A stretch of 64,000 nucleotides of DNA from Wyeomyia smithii (taxonomy: Eukaryota > Arthropoda > Insecta > Diptera > Culicidae): assembly GCF_029784165.1 (NCBI RefSeq), contig NC_073696.1, positions 41,123,858 to 41,187,857 of the forward strand. The letters are read 5' to 3'. Within the stretch, counting starts at the first letter, position 1, and every line of letters begins with the position of its first letter. The translations under genes were made by a program, and so were the position numbers. Below the pieces are notes generated by a model, which was given only the letters and a program-made list of their open reading frames with translations, was not told the DNA's origin and ran no database searches. Shown here one piece after another: positions 43,186 to 54,757 of this stretch.

Positions 43186-44286
43186 GGAGAAAGGCAAAAC
43201 GAGCTTGTTTTCGAAATGTGGTTGAATCACTGATGAAAAAGAACTTCTCGCAAATGATGTATTTTAAGTTGTTTTCTGTGCAGTTTTGATAACATCAGAA
43301 ACACAAGATACCGACAAGCAGCGGCAGTTTATATTCAATCATCTATAAAATACAACTATGCTATAAAAGAACATCTCGAGAACAAGAATATAACAACCCA
43401 AGTTTTCAATTGCGCTTATAGTACTCTTATATGACTACTGTCATTGTTAATTCTTTTCTAACATGTTTTGTGTGTTACTTGGGTGGTTATTGTTATCCAC
43501 CATGTGGTTATGCTGTTATTATCTTTTGAAATCTGACGCAACATTCGCCAGTTTCATTTCCAATTTTACAGAATGCATACCAGTATAGAAAACAAAGACG
43601 TAGTTCCACGTCAAAACTTTTCGTGAGACTATTGGATGAGTTAGCTTCCACTAGATTAATGATGAATTTCATAAGAAAAATCCATTGCTTGGTTCAAACA
43701 TATATTTAAACCAATTAAATATTTGTTTTGTACTGAAAAGTTTAGAATTCTCACAGTCCATAGCTTTATGTAATGTACTTTTATCTTTTCAAGGGATGAA
43801 TTTCATGTGCCTAAAATCCAACTTTACACATAATCGAATCTCTATAGAACCGAATCTTTCGCAATTGGCGTGATATTCAAATAATTCCTCTGTCCATTTG
43901 TTACACTCAGTTTCTTGTTTGATTCTATCTTTCGTATTTTTATTAGTCACTGATCTAAAACTACAGTAAATCAATATAAAATAAATAGGTATCAGTCACT
44001 CGTAATTTTACACTCAATGTGTGAAAACTATTTTGAACTCAAATATTTTCACTTTCCTGAGGGACATAATCAATTTTTCCACCATTCTGGTGTTTTGGAC
44101 CCAATCTAACCTAAAAGTGATTTAATCACTGGTCGACATAGTCAAACTATCTAATTAGCGAGTTGCTATTATGAATACGCACAATGGTTCCATTCCATTC
44201 GTATGTAAATGGAAATCGGTGGAAGTAAGTTCACACAAATGATTGTTAGTAATTTTTCATTGATGATCATGTAGTATTCACCATAC
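43186..44286. other. spacer without supported gene
   Basis: AT-rich, with only short open frames on both strands and no recognisable motif. Confidence 0.5.
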
Positions 44287-44368
44287 CTGCGTCGGCTTGT
44301 TGCATTACAATGACCAAAATGCCACCAGCAGCAAAAACTAACTGTACGAAAACTGATTGCGCAATCAT
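44287..44368 (-). other. orphan signal-peptide exon
   Basis: From ATG at 44368 the exon encodes MIAQSVFVQLVFAAGGILVI and then VMQQADA, a good signal peptide, and ends in phase 1 at a GTATGG donor. No phase-matching exon follows within the next kilobases. The fourth protease (33629-33963) needs exactly such a phase-1 first exon, and joining them would imply a 10.3-kb intron. It could instead be a leftover of a lost gene. Confidence 0.4.
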
Positions 44369-44827
44369 AGCGTTGTGCGTTTATGCGAAAATTGTCAGTC
44401 CGGACAGCAAGCGAATTTCGGTACTCTCAATGGGCGGCCGTGCCCAGGCGAGTTCTGTTCGCGATCAGAACGGTACCAGTACGAGTGGTCTCTATTGACT
44501 GCAGCTTCCATTACAATCGACGTCGTAGTCATAATAAATGCCGTTGAAATGCAGCAATTTGAAGCACAAAATGGATTACGGTTCTGATTTATTGCGGTCC
44601 GGCTGCCGGATTCTGGTGGCGTGCACATTCGGAACAATATGATTTGCCACTGATTGCTTCCGTTTCGTGGTAATCGCGTTTCACGATCCGCGTGTGTCGA
44701 TAAGGGGTTATCGTTGGATAAACGGATTTCTTTTGTTAGCCGGCCAGCGGAATCTGGCGTTCGTTGAGCTACGAGTGAATCATCTGCCATTGCAGTAAAG
44801 TAAGCGAGAACGCACATATCGTGTACT

Positions 44828-44833
44828 TTTATT
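44828..44833 (-). terminator. poly(A) signal AATAAA of the TTG-start gene copy
   Basis: AATAAA about 45 nt downstream of the stop at 44875, in the same relative context (AATAAAAGTACA) as that of the paralogue at 46577. Confidence 0.5.
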
Positions 44834-44874
44834 TAAGTATATGGACAAAAAATTGAAAAAAATCATCAAGTTTT

Positions 44875-45751
44875 TCACTTCCCAGTGTATTTTTCAAAGA
44901 GATTCCAAATCTTTTCAGTCTGGGGTGGAATCACCAACTCTAGTAGATCTTTCACCACCTCCTCCGAGGTGATATCTTTTCTGTCACTGGATGAGAAAAG
45001 TTTCACATCTTCCTGGAAGAGCTATGAACAGGAATTAAAAATTTCATCTATTTCAGTAACAGGGTGTCGAAAACCTGGAAAAACTCAAATCACGGAATGT
45101 CAGGGAATTTATTTTTCTATCAGGGAAATCAGAGAATACGCTGTTAAACAATCAGGAAAATTTTTTTAACAGCGACGCGATTTTTTTAAACGGATTTTTA
45201 GCGCAAAAGTGGATTTTAGGCATAAAAGGCTAATGGGGCCTTTACTGCTTGGTTTCATATTCGATCGAACACATTTTTCACTGGAATTCCAGAGTTGCGT
45301 TCAGCTACGTTGCACTTTTGTGCTGAATACCAATATCAGGAAAATAATGTTATGATTCAGGGAAAATCAGGGAATTTGATTGTGAAAGTTTTTTCGCCAC
45401 CCTGTTGTGAATTTAATAATTTTACGTGAAGCAGTTCGTCACGGTTGTGACGTTGAACTAACTCGCCTTTGGATGTACGCGAGAATGTGCTGCATTCTTT
45501 CCGTCGTTGGCCGTGTGAAAATGGTCGGATTAGATAATGTCCATTATGATAATATAGGGTCCAATTACATAAGACGATTCAGGTAGCTCGATTCGACTCG
45601 AATACTCCAATATGTTACACCAATTTGTTAAGTCAAGTAAGGTAACTCTAGTCTTATGCAATAGGGCTCATAATCTGGTTTCTTAGAGAAACTTACCAAT
45701 TTCGATGACACAAATGACTGCCACTAGAGCTAGGAAGACAACTTTTGACAA
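44875..45751 (-). pseudogene. small secreted-protein gene copy with ATG changed to TTG
   Basis: A paralogue of the gene at 46701-47149 with the same three-exon plan: exon 1 45697-45751 (55 nt), exon 2 45426-45496 (71 nt), exon 3 44875-45021 (147 nt), phases 1 and 0. All exons are open for 90 codons and splice sites are intact. The codon that aligns with the paralogue's start is TTG, and there is no in-frame ATG before the upstream TAG. The second intron carries a 345-bp MITE. Exon 2 encodes SRTSKGELVQRHNRDELLH and exon 3 begins LFQEDVKLFSSSDRKDI. The C-terminus is shorter than in the paralogue. The open frames suggest a recent loss of the start or use of a non-AUG start. Confidence 0.75.
45060..45404. 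mobile_element. MITE in intron 2 of the TTG-start gene
   Basis: The ends are CAGGGTGTCGAAAA and TTTTTTCGCCACCCTG, inverted with one mismatch, and the interior is rich in TCAGGGAAAT-like words. No target duplication is obvious. Comparison with the intact paralogue's 55-nt intron shows the intron was short before insertion. Confidence 0.8.
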
Positions 45752-46576
45752 TTGTCTTATTAAGAATGCTACCTAAACAAGTAAATAAACAACCGACTTG
45801 GAGATGACTTGTTTTCGCAATGATCTCTGTCTCTAGAAATCAGCAAATTTGTTACAATTATTTCGTGAAGCTGAAGAAGAGGTTATCTACACTTGTTTGT
45901 TAACGACAGGCTACAGTTTTATTGACGCAATGGGTTTTCATGGCGATAACATTGTCTATTTGGAAGAAGGTAGCGAAATGACTACTTTGTAAATAAGTAT
46001 TTGTATATAAAGTAAGTCTACTCGTCAAAAAAGTTGGAAATAACTTCAAAACTAACACATTTTTTAACTTATTACCTATTAAGAGGGCTTATAATGGCTA
46101 TTGTGGATTCAACGTTTATTTTGTCGAAAAATAATAATTTTCTTCGAAATAGTTTTTAATGCTTCGACACCAGTAGCCTATGTAGTACGAGTGTACCATA
46201 CCGAATCATTTACAGAACTATATTATGAATCTTTCAAACCAACAAAGTACTAATTGTTTCCTGTTCTCATTTGACAAAAGTCTTTGTTTCTTATACTGGG
46301 CTACAATCTGTAAAAGTGAAAATGAAACCGAGCAAATGTTAAATAAGATTTTAAACGGTATAAACTGTGTCGCTGAATAGATAAAATGTTGGACAATTTT
46401 GTGATACGTTAGTTATCCTCATTGCTTTATTGCTCAGCGGTACAAACTAATCAAAAGCTTCAGGATAGAATTTCAGCGAACGATAAATTACGTGCGATAC
46501 GTCAGATACGATAGATACAACAACTATCTTCGGTTATATGAAATGGCAGTGAGAACACATACATCGCGTATGTACT
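45752..46576. other. spacer between the two small secreted-protein genes
   Basis: The first 120 bp resemble the upstream region of the paralogue (shared CTAGAGACAGA, TCATTGCG and GTCGGTTGTTTATTT words), so the duplication includes the promoter. The rest shows no gene. Confidence 0.5.
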
Positions 46577-46582
46577 TTTATT
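46577..46582 (-). terminator. poly(A) signal AATAAA
   Basis: AATAAA about 120 nt downstream of the stop at 46701, within CAATAAAAGTACAT. Confidence 0.5.
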
Positions 46583-46700
46583 GAAATGTATGCATATAAG
46601 TAATTTCAAATGAGTCTCAAAGTATTTACAGCTTTCATGTGATTAGATATTATGTTACGTAAATGAAATAACTCCTGCACCCACTGGTACAGTATCATCC

Positions 46701-47149
46701 TCAAACTTGGTAGTTTCCAGTAGCAGTATACTTTTGAATGAGATTCCGAATCTGTTGAATCTGGTTCGGACTCATGGTAGTACTTTTACCCATATCCAGC
46801 AGTACATTTTTTAGCACTTCCTCCGAGCTGATATCGTTGCTGTGACTGGATGAGAAAAGTTTTACATCTTCCTGGAAGAGCTGTGTACAGGGATTAAAAA
46901 CTTCATCTATTTCGGTAACCTTCATTGCGTCTTACTTGGAGCAGTTCGTCACGGCTGTGACGTTGAACCAATTCGCCTTCGGACGTGCGCTGGAATGGGC
47001 TGCATTCTTTACGTCGTTGGCCGAACGGAAACGGTTGGATTAGATAATGTCCACGTCGAAAATGGTAATGTAATTGAGCTTCGAAGAAACTTACCGATTT
47101 TTGTGAGACAAACGACCGCCACTAGAGCTAGAAAACCAGCTTTCGACAT
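46701..47149 (-). CDS. small secreted protein of unknown function, three exons
   Basis: Predicted 101-aa protein. Exon 1 (47095-47149, 55 nt) encodes the signal MSKAGFLALVAVVCLTKIG. Exon 2 (46936-47006, 71 nt) encodes ECSPFQRTSEGELVQRHSRD and ELLQ. Exon 3 (46701-46880) begins LFQEDVKLFSSSHSNDIS and ends in KYTATGNYQV. The introns are 88 and 55 nt, GT-AG, phases 1 and 0. The mature part is about 82 residues, hydrophilic, with one Cys, and probably helical in the C-terminal half. I recognise no domain. A duplicate lies at 44875-45751, and the exon-3 pattern L-x-x-D-x-x-F-S-S is shared with the gene at 53739-54194, along with intron phases, suggesting one family. Export from the cell is inferred from the signal peptide. 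Confidence 0.8.
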
Positions 47150-47476
47150 TCTTGCTATTTTATGTATGCTACCTGGACAAGCAAATAAACAACCGACTCG
47201 GTGATGATTTGGTTCCGCAATGATGTCTGTCTCTAGGAATCAGCAAATTTTCTTATAATATTTTCGTGGAGATGAAAAGGAGGTAATCTTCATTCGCTTG
47301 TTGACGGCAGGCTGCATTTTTGCTGACGCAACGGGTTTTCGTTGCGATAACGTTGCCCATTTAGAAAAGGGTAGTGAATTGTTGGGTTTGGTGTCTGAGT
47401 GGTTTTGTTTTATTATATTTTTTAAAAACTCTTATTCAATTTTCTCCTTTTCATATAGAAGCAAGCTCCTAAAATA
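47150..47476. other. promoter-proximal spacer of the small secreted-protein gene
   Basis: The first 120 bp upstream of the ATG are conserved with the paralogue. No canonical TATA box; TTTATTTG lies about 35-40 nt upstream of the ATG. Beyond that nothing is recognised. Confidence 0.4.
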
Positions 47477-48330
47477 AGGTGCGCAATTAAGTTTTCACTC
47501 TTGAAAAAAAAAAATGCAACTTTATTTTGAAAAAAAAAGGTACCTATGAATCATTCGAAATATTGTCCAACGCTAGCTACAGCTCCTCTTGCAGAGCTTC
47601 AATACCGTTCCGATACAGTGTTCGGCTTTTTAAACTATTAAACCATTTTTCGTTGTCTATAATCGGACGACGCAATATCTGGGGAATATGGCGGATGATA
47701 TAAGACTTCCAATTTGAGCGTTTTTACGTAAGTTTCAACGACTTACTACCAAAGTGGTACGCCGAGTGTTGTCATGGAGTGAAATCACTTTTTCGTGCTT
47801 CTTCCCGGCTTAATCGCATCAATTGAAGTCGATACAGTTCTCCAGTGATAATTCCGTTCGGTTTCATTAGCTCATAATAATAAATACCGGCCTGGTCCCA
47901 CATAATACACAGCATTACCTTCGCAGTGTGTATATTCGGCCGATCTAGCGACGTAGAAGCATGACTGGGCAGTCCCCTTGACTTTCTTTACTTTGTGTTG
48001 CTGTAATAAATTTATTTTTCAACATCAGTAACGATGTGATAAAGAAAACCCTTTTTGCCGCTGGGGCAGTTGTTCACAGGCAAAAAAGGGCGCTCAACGT
48101 ACCTTGTTTCATGTGTTTGTATCATTCCCAGAGCATGCAATCGCTTGGAAATGCATTGGTGGGTAACTCTTAATACCGAAGCAAGCTGTTCCTGCGTTTG
48201 ACATAGATCTTTATCGAGAAGTTCCTTTTATTCGGCGTTTTCAAAAGTATCATTTGTCACTACCCTCCAAGTAGGGTAGATTCCCAGCAAACTTCAACAG
48301 CACGAGACCTGTACTTTTCCACAAGGATTT
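47477..48330 (-). mobile_element. mariner-type transposon remnant
   Basis: It begins after TA with AGGTGCGCAATTAAGTTTTC, which resembles irritans/mellifera-type mariner termini. The other terminus was not found. Contains the transposase pseudogene below. Confidence 0.7.
47640..48240 (-). pseudogene. mariner transposase pseudogene
   Basis: Minus-strand similarity in order: helix-turn-helix region (TQEQLASVLRVTHQCISKRL), a DVEK motif in place of GDEKW followed by a stop, then LPSHASTSLDRPNIHTAKVM, LCIMWDQAGIYYELMKPNG and YRLQLMRLSREEARK. The second catalytic Asp block (LHDNTRRTTL) is in another frame. Frameshifts and stops make it non-functional. Confidence 0.85.
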
Positions 48331-51300
48331 CGCGATACGATATATAAGACTGAAACGCTCAACTTCTTTAAAAGTGTTTTATTGAAATGCACTGTGGTGT
48401 ACGATGGAAGTTGCGATGTACCACTATTCCTTTTCTTCTGGCGACTTTCCGGGCCGAATCGACGCGCGGCTTCACGCGTCCAAATGGCGTCTTTTCCCGT
48501 AGTTAACTAAAGAGCGGCTGCAGCTTCGTAGGTGGTGTGTGGACGACCTGGAAAGGCATTCCAGGCTGAGTTTTCCGCAGGATCTGTTGGATCCTGCTGT
48601 GGTAAGTTCTTCAGGTCTCTCTTAAACACCCTAAACTCAGAAAAATATGCGCTAGTTTTACTGCGGCCTCTCTAAAATTCTTTCTCCATCACGACACCTT
48701 AACAAAACTAAAACCAGAAATATTACTCTTAATCTGTGCTTTATGTCTTTTTAAAAACTAATAAATTTTATGGCAGCACGGCGCACATAGGAGTAAATAC
48801 GTTTAAAACCTGATCATAAGTGAAAAATTCAAAGTAAATCAACTTTGTATTGTAGTGTTTCATTTTGAAGTTTGATGTATGCTTGATCACTTGACAGCTC
48901 ATCAACATCCAAAAGTTATGTTTACGGTCTTAACGAGAGGTTTGAACCGACCGCAATTCAACAGTTTTTTGTGTATGATAATGACGCTTTGATACCGTGA
49001 GCTAAAATATAACGTTCCGAAGATAAACAAGTGATTTTTAAATTAAACAACGATGGAGATTGTTAAAGAAGGTTAATCGAACAGAAATGTGTACTTAGCA
49101 TGTATGCTAGTCTCTCCAAATACCCAGTTTGTGTTTGTGTTTGTCAAAATCAATATAATAAAACCCAAAATATTTGTTTTTATGAGTTACCTCAAAATGG
49201 GATAAGTTATGTTTCCGGCAAAATCCGGTGGAACGGCTTATATTACGTGAAAGTAATATTTTTGGTTATAATGGTGAAGAAAGACCTTCCGGATGCTTCC
49301 TGTCTCGTGTTTTATCACTACGTGAAAATAATCAAGAAATTCTCATTATTTCGCTTTTTGGATAGTTGTAGCCTTGGTTACCAAATTGAAACTTTGTCAA
49401 ACGACTGAAATGTGTACTGAAAAGTCATTTCATGATAAATTCAAGTATTTGGATGAATTTTGACCCGACTATGACTGAATTTAAATTTCATTATAAGACA
49501 TGTCATTCATCACTTTAAGGTGGGTTACTCCATACAAAAAAACATCCAAATTCAATTATTTGTTTTTATTATCACAATATGATACGTTTTCAGTGCAAAA
49601 AATTTTTTAAAATAATTATGATCAGGTTTGATGTTCTAAGTGTTCCACTGTGCGGCGGCACGGTTAAATGCACTCTACAGCTTTGTCACCTGATGCTACT
49701 GTTAAAAACGTGAATAAAATCATTCCGTCTGCAACTTGAACTTCGTGATTACCAAAGAGTGTAAATCTATGAGGTATTTTCAATGTTTTATTAAAATAAT
49801 TTGAAGATGCCGTACAAGGTTGTGCAGAACATCGGAAGTGGAGAGGTTGGTGTTGTTCCTAGTAAGTGGGAAGTAAACGGAAAACTTGCTTGAAGTATGA
49901 TTACGATTTTGGAGCATAGAAATTGTTACTTGCGTATTTCAACTTTTGTTATTTCAATGGTGCATACTTAGTTTTCTGTTATTAATTGCATTCATCATAT
50001 AAATTGCGCAAAATCTTCCTTGGCGGGACGAAATACCCCCGTCACCTATTGCTTAAAAAAAAGTGATCGTCATTCGACATACAAAATTGGTGTATGGTGC
50101 TGAGAATGCTCAATTCAGAAAATTCTTACGCCACCTTATTCAAAATATTTCAACATCTTATACCAAACTTATTTGGTACCGCGTAAATCAATCTTCCGAA
50201 TCCCGTAAAAATAATCTGCGTTATTGTAAAACAATCGCAATCAAAAAACGCATAAAAATAACTCGCTTAAAAAAAACCCCCGTGTAATTCAACTTCACAG
50301 CAGCAGTTCGAACTTCATTCGTTTTCATTCTCACGTGACTTTTGCGTTGCTCAGAGTGCTGCACTTCTTCTATCTACTTCCACCTGACACAAAAGAAATT
50401 TGATCATCTCCCTTCCAGGCCACAACCCAGGAAGCAACACGAAACAACGTAAAATATTGTTGCGTGGCTAAAAAAGCTCTATTCATTTTCGGTACTTTCT
50501 TGATTTGGAATAAAATGTCTTTGCATCTCACGAAACTAAGAGAATGATATAAATAGAAAAAAAGGCGGGGATTATCGCGAAGTGAGGTGATATATTATAT
50601 TTATCAAACTGTAGCTAGAATTGAAATCTGTTTTAAATGCGCCGATTGCAGACTTTGGCGTTTAAAATCCTGTCAGTGGTAGTAACATAATACACATTCG
50701 TAACACTTTCCTCAGCATGCCCCCCCCCCCCCTATTAAAGTAAGACGTAGTGCTACGTAAAAATGGTAAGATATTAGGTGATAAAAACTGACAGGAAAAG
50801 AAAGATAGAAAAAGAAATAGAAAGAGTGAGAAAAATTTAGTAGAAATAAGAGGAAGAGTGTTGAGTGACGATGGAGTGCACAGTCGAACCAGTTTTTTGC
50901 CCTTTTTTTTAATTCAAATTTCTCAACATAAGTTTATGTTCAGATGACTTTTAGCATTTATGGTGGTTAAACTTTAAAAATATATTTTACGGGTAAAAAG
51001 CTATTAACATTTTAATTTCCAAAACACGCGTTTTTTAAATGTTGATGTCTCCAAATGGGGCTAATATCTTCTGACTTTATTTGGAAGAGCAACTTGTGTA
51101 CTTAAACTTATAAAAAATCAGAGAAAAATCTGCACATTGTTTCTAAAAAGTAAGGTTTCTACAGCTAAGTTTTTTATTTGGTAAGATTACTGTACATATG
51201 CTTCGGTAACGTAAAAGAAAAGCTAATATGAGCTAATTTTTCAAAAATGAAACTTTATCTCTTAAATTGGCTATTAGAGAAGAGTGTCTTCACCAGACGG

Positions 51301-51776
51301 ATTCACGTTTTTTCATGTATAATAAAATAATGAAACAATAAAACATTTTTTCGCAAATGTGAAAATTAATTATTTTATTTCGCTGGACCACCCTAATAAT
51401 TTGAAGGTAGATCAACTCCGTACTACCTAGTATGGAGAGTAACCACAAAAAAAAAATCGAAAACTCCATTCCCACCTAAATTGTCACTCCACTGTGAAGT
51501 GCAAGCAAAACGGAGAAATAGTGAGAGAAAATGCTACATAGAATCGGACATTATTAGAAACAGCGTGAGAGAAAAAGAATCAAAATTAGATAGAATGAAA
51601 AAAAATAGTGTTACAAAAATCTAGATAACGAGTTAGAAAAAATGAGGGATAGAATGACAAAATATAAGGAGTAGCGTCACAAAAAGTGAAAATTATAATA
51701 AAGATCATATCACTGTGTCGTTTTAAAACGATAGAACACTTTCTATCGATATGGAGATCCGTTTAATGAAATATTG
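48331..51776. other. 3.4-kb gene-poor region
   Basis: Contains one candidate exon (48515-48610, minus, listed separately) and a run of 14 C near 50719. The 102-codon plus-strand frame at 49100 has no motif and I do not support it. Confidence 0.45.
48515..48610 (-). other. possible 3'-terminal coding exon
   Basis: After an AG the minus strand reads QDPTDPAENSAWNAFPGRPH then TTYEAAAAL and a stop. AATAAA follows about 130 nt further on (near 48374). The composition is protein-like but no upstream exon was found. The plus strand has a donor-like GTAAGT at the same edge, so the reading direction is not settled. Confidence 0.2.
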
Positions 51777-51912
51777 CCAATAATTTCATACTACATACAT
51801 TCGATTCTTCAATTAAACTCTAAACAAATAATGCTTGGAAAAGTTGAAATATTTCAAGCATTGTTTGTTTCGAGTTTAATTGAAGAATCGAATGTATGTA
51901 TGAAATTATTGG
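51777..51912. repeat. inverted repeat with arms of about 60 bp
   Basis: The left arm starts CCAATAATTTCATACTACAT and the right arm ends ATGTATGAAATTATTGG. Between them the arms also share TTCGATTCTTCAATTAAACT, around a short AT-rich loop. A fold-back MITE or similar. Confidence 0.85.
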
Positions 51913-53738
51913 TATGTTTTCTTCAAAAGCTAAAGTAGTATTTTAAGGAAAGTCCACGAAAGTATTATAAAATTGTCATAACAAGTTCTGAAAAAAAATT
52001 CTAGTAAGTTTCCCAACCAGGACACATTTGTAATCCGAGTGTACCAAACCAAGCAGCTTCACAATCGTTTTCAAAATTTTATTTCGAATACTTTACGGCG
52101 TTTCCTTTCTTATTAACGATAAGTAACGTTTAACGTGGCTCCCCCTCAGATTTAGCCCACACCTTTATGGTTAGAGTAACTTTGTAGTATCAATCTGAAT
52201 GACTAGGGGTTACAACGTTGTTCATAATCCTTCCATCAAAACACTTTTTATTTTTGTATGAGTAACAGGTAAACGTCGATAAACGGCCAAAACATGGCTT
52301 ATCTAGATTTTATTATTATTGGTCATTATTATTCCTCAACTAAATTAACAAGATAATGATCAATTACAACCATATAGAAATACAGCGAATGTATTTTTAT
52401 TTTAATGGACGGTCTGTTTCAGCAGAGTTATTAAAAGGGTGTGTATGCCACGTACAAAGCTGGTTTTCGTAAATATGACTTTTGTTTAACTTATTATAGA
52501 CAGACCTAGATCCTGATTTTTCGTCAACGTGATTTTCAAAACGTGGGCTTACCTTGTTCTAATCAAGAAAAAATGATGAAAAAAAATCGACTTTCCACAG
52601 CCGAGTTTTTTTACTGGTCGTTTTACACTACATTGGGTCCAACCGTGAAAAAAATGCATGCAGAATATTGATACATGGTACAAAAACAATATCATCTGTT
52701 AGCTACTAAAATATATTAATATCAATAGTTTTACAGTTGTTGAAAAATTTTATTCTGGAACACATTTGCGCGTAACGCCCTTCTTCCTTCAGTTGGAGTG
52801 GTGAGAAGTACCCAGTATAATTTTTTGTACCCGACATTACCACCTATCATACACGGAAAATTGATTATGATTATCTCATCTCAGTTGTGTGTGAAAAACT
52901 TCTATATTACTGTTCGAAAAATCGAACACCTTGTCCATGATGGGTTATGTTGGAAAAGTTTTCGTTTTCATCAATGCGGTAATAATAATAGATGCTTTTT
53001 GTTAGACCAAACCGCTTTTAAAAAAATTTATAACTATAATACCATATAGCTGAAGCAAAATCAACTAAAAACCTGCTCTAGAAGCTTTAAAGTACAACAG
53101 GGTTCACTCACTTAACAGAAGATAAAATTTGGATTTCTAAGCTATTTTATAAAAAAATAACGTGATTTCGTTCGTCCAATCTCTGCGTGTTCTAGACTCT
53201 GGACGATTTACGATGATGAAATTCGGAGTACTGAGCGTTTACTCTTACCTTTACTTCTCTCGTGTTTATCTAATGGGAAAAACGAAGTCGTTAAAGATAG
53301 TAGGGCGTAAGTTTTTCTCAACAATTTGGTCACAATTTGTAAACCAAAATTACTCAGTGGACTAATTCACCTCTCGTTGCCCTACGATTCCGGGAAGTAA
53401 TACCGTCAAATAATCACGCTACAACTGATGGAATGTCATCGGGGTCAATGAAAATAAACTGCCATCATTTCCTACATGTTGCGTTTTTTCTCTGTTTTAT
53501 TCATTCGTTCTAATAGTCCTATTCGCGTCCCTTATCATAGAAGCATGTTACGACGTATAAAATGCAGTGCAATCTTAAAACTGATAATGAATATTAAATA
53601 TTTATAAACTTGATGAAGATGAATGTAAAAACTTTCGCGCCTCTCTCTCGCAGAGGGCAGTATAGTTTTGTTTCGTTAGTCACTCACGGTGGCAGTGTGA
53701 CTTGGCTAATTTAGCGCTTGCAATCTTCTAGCCTTCCA
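51913..53738. other. spacer downstream of the small secreted-protein pair
   Basis: AT-rich, no supported gene. It includes the 3' flank of the gene ending at 53739. Confidence 0.5.
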
Positions 53739-54194
53739 CTAAATTACGTTGTTAGATACTACTGCTGTCTTGGCCACTGTTGTCTTGTTCGCTGGTTTTA
53801 ATGATGCGATGTAGTTCAGAAGCAGCTCGGAGGAGTTGGATTCATTGGAGTTCGAGAAGGAGTCACTGATACTTCGGTAGTTCGGATTCAACAGTTTCGG
53901 AATTAGATTGACTGCTTCCTCGCTGCTTGATTCGGACGAGAACCGAGCATCCCGATTGAGTTGCTAGAATAAAGAAAAGAAAAAAAAAGGTTGAGTTATA
54001 CTGTTATTTATATCTGTTGAAGTCTTTCAATTTTACTTGAATCACTGTTCCTCGAATGCTTCGGGCGTTGCTCTCCTGGAAGGCTGCAGCCAAATCACGG
54101 TTGATCTGTTCCAGTGGAGTATTGCCGACACGGATGTAAACAGGCACATATCCATCTTTTTTCGGAAGGCTTTGATACTTCAAGGGTTTCGCAT
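53739..54194 (-). CDS. small protein of unknown function, start exon not found
   Basis: Two exons: 54037-54194 (entered in phase 1 after an AG) and 53739-53963 (75 codons with stop), separated by a 73-nt GT-AG intron in phase 0. The first encodes a block DGYVPVYIRVGNTPLEQINR that also occurs in the neighbouring gene at 54399-54757. The second is Ser/Asn-rich (RFSSESSSEEAVNLI, SDSFSNSNESNSSELLLNYI). About 126 residues are visible. The expected 55-nt signal exon is not seen between 54195 and the neighbour's 3' end, and no in-frame ATG exists there, so this may be a gene that lost its start or has a distant first exon. The fold and function are unknown to me. Confidence 0.65.
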
Positions 54195-54293
54195 CTGGAA
54201 CGATACAATCGAAACTGAAACCGTGCTATCGGAGAAAGTTGGTGGTGGGTAATGTGTAAACAATGGATCTTATTGTTACGGCTCTGGTATGGC

Positions 54294-54299
54294 TTTATT
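54294..54299 (-). terminator. AATAAA of the upstream gene, overlapping a TATA-like sequence
   Basis: The minus strand reads CTATAAATAAAG. AATAAA lies 100 nt past the stop of the gene at 54399-54757. The overlapping TATAAATA is also about 100 nt upstream of the first visible exon of the next gene. Which use is real cannot be decided from the sequence. Confidence 0.4.
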
Positions 54300-54398
54300 T
54301 ATAGTCTCTTGTTCAGTACAGAATTGTGTAACAAAATGTCGAATCGGGTAACTGTTTTGCTGGGTGTGAGTCCGCCTTATCCCCGTTGTTTGTACAGG

Positions 54399-54757
54399 TT
54401 AGATAGTAGGGGCGGCCCTCGCGGCTGCTGCGGCTGCTCTCGCAGCTGCTCGAATTTCGTCCGACGCCGATATGGACGCCGAATGGGACGTCGAATTACT
54501 GGAAGTATTATTCAATGGAGAATCATCCGCCTGTAATTTCTGTGAAATATAATACTGTGTTATCCAATTTGGTTTCAATGAATTCTCGTTAGAAATGCTA
54601 ACCTGTGCCAGTTCAGCACGGCTAACGCGCGTCACAGGTTCGTGGAAAGCCGCAGCCAATGCCGGATTGATGTCGGCTAGCGGTTCATCTCCGTACCGAA
54701 TGTACACCGGAATAAAGCCATCACGATGTTCCAAAACCTGGTATCTTGGAGCGGCAA
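54399..54757 (-). CDS. small, probably secreted protein of unknown function, paralogue of 53739-54194
   Basis: Two exons: 54603-54757 (phase 1 entry) and 54399-54539, with a 63-nt GT-AG intron in phase 0. Exon 2 encodes VAAPRYQVLEHRDGFIPVYI then RYGDEPLADINPALAAAFHE; the exon-3 part is Ser/Asn-rich and ends in a run of Ala (EIRAAARAAAAAARAAPTI). The conserved core with the neighbour is D-G-(F/Y)-(I/V)-P-V-Y-I-R-x-G. Exon 1 is uncertain: the nearest candidate encodes only MRINL before a GTAGGA donor (54803-54818), and 'AAP' at the exon-2 start looks like a signal-peptidase site. The intron has no stop in frame, so retention would still give a protein. Confidence 0.65.

Noticed and set aside
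44395..44817. 140-codon minus-strand frame upstream of the orphan signal exon
   Set aside because: No signal peptide or domain and no support from the paralogous region; likely chance in GC-richer DNA.
49100..49408. 102-codon plus-strand open frame with a CVCVC start
   Set aside because: No splice or promoter context, no domain, biased composition from AT-rich DNA.
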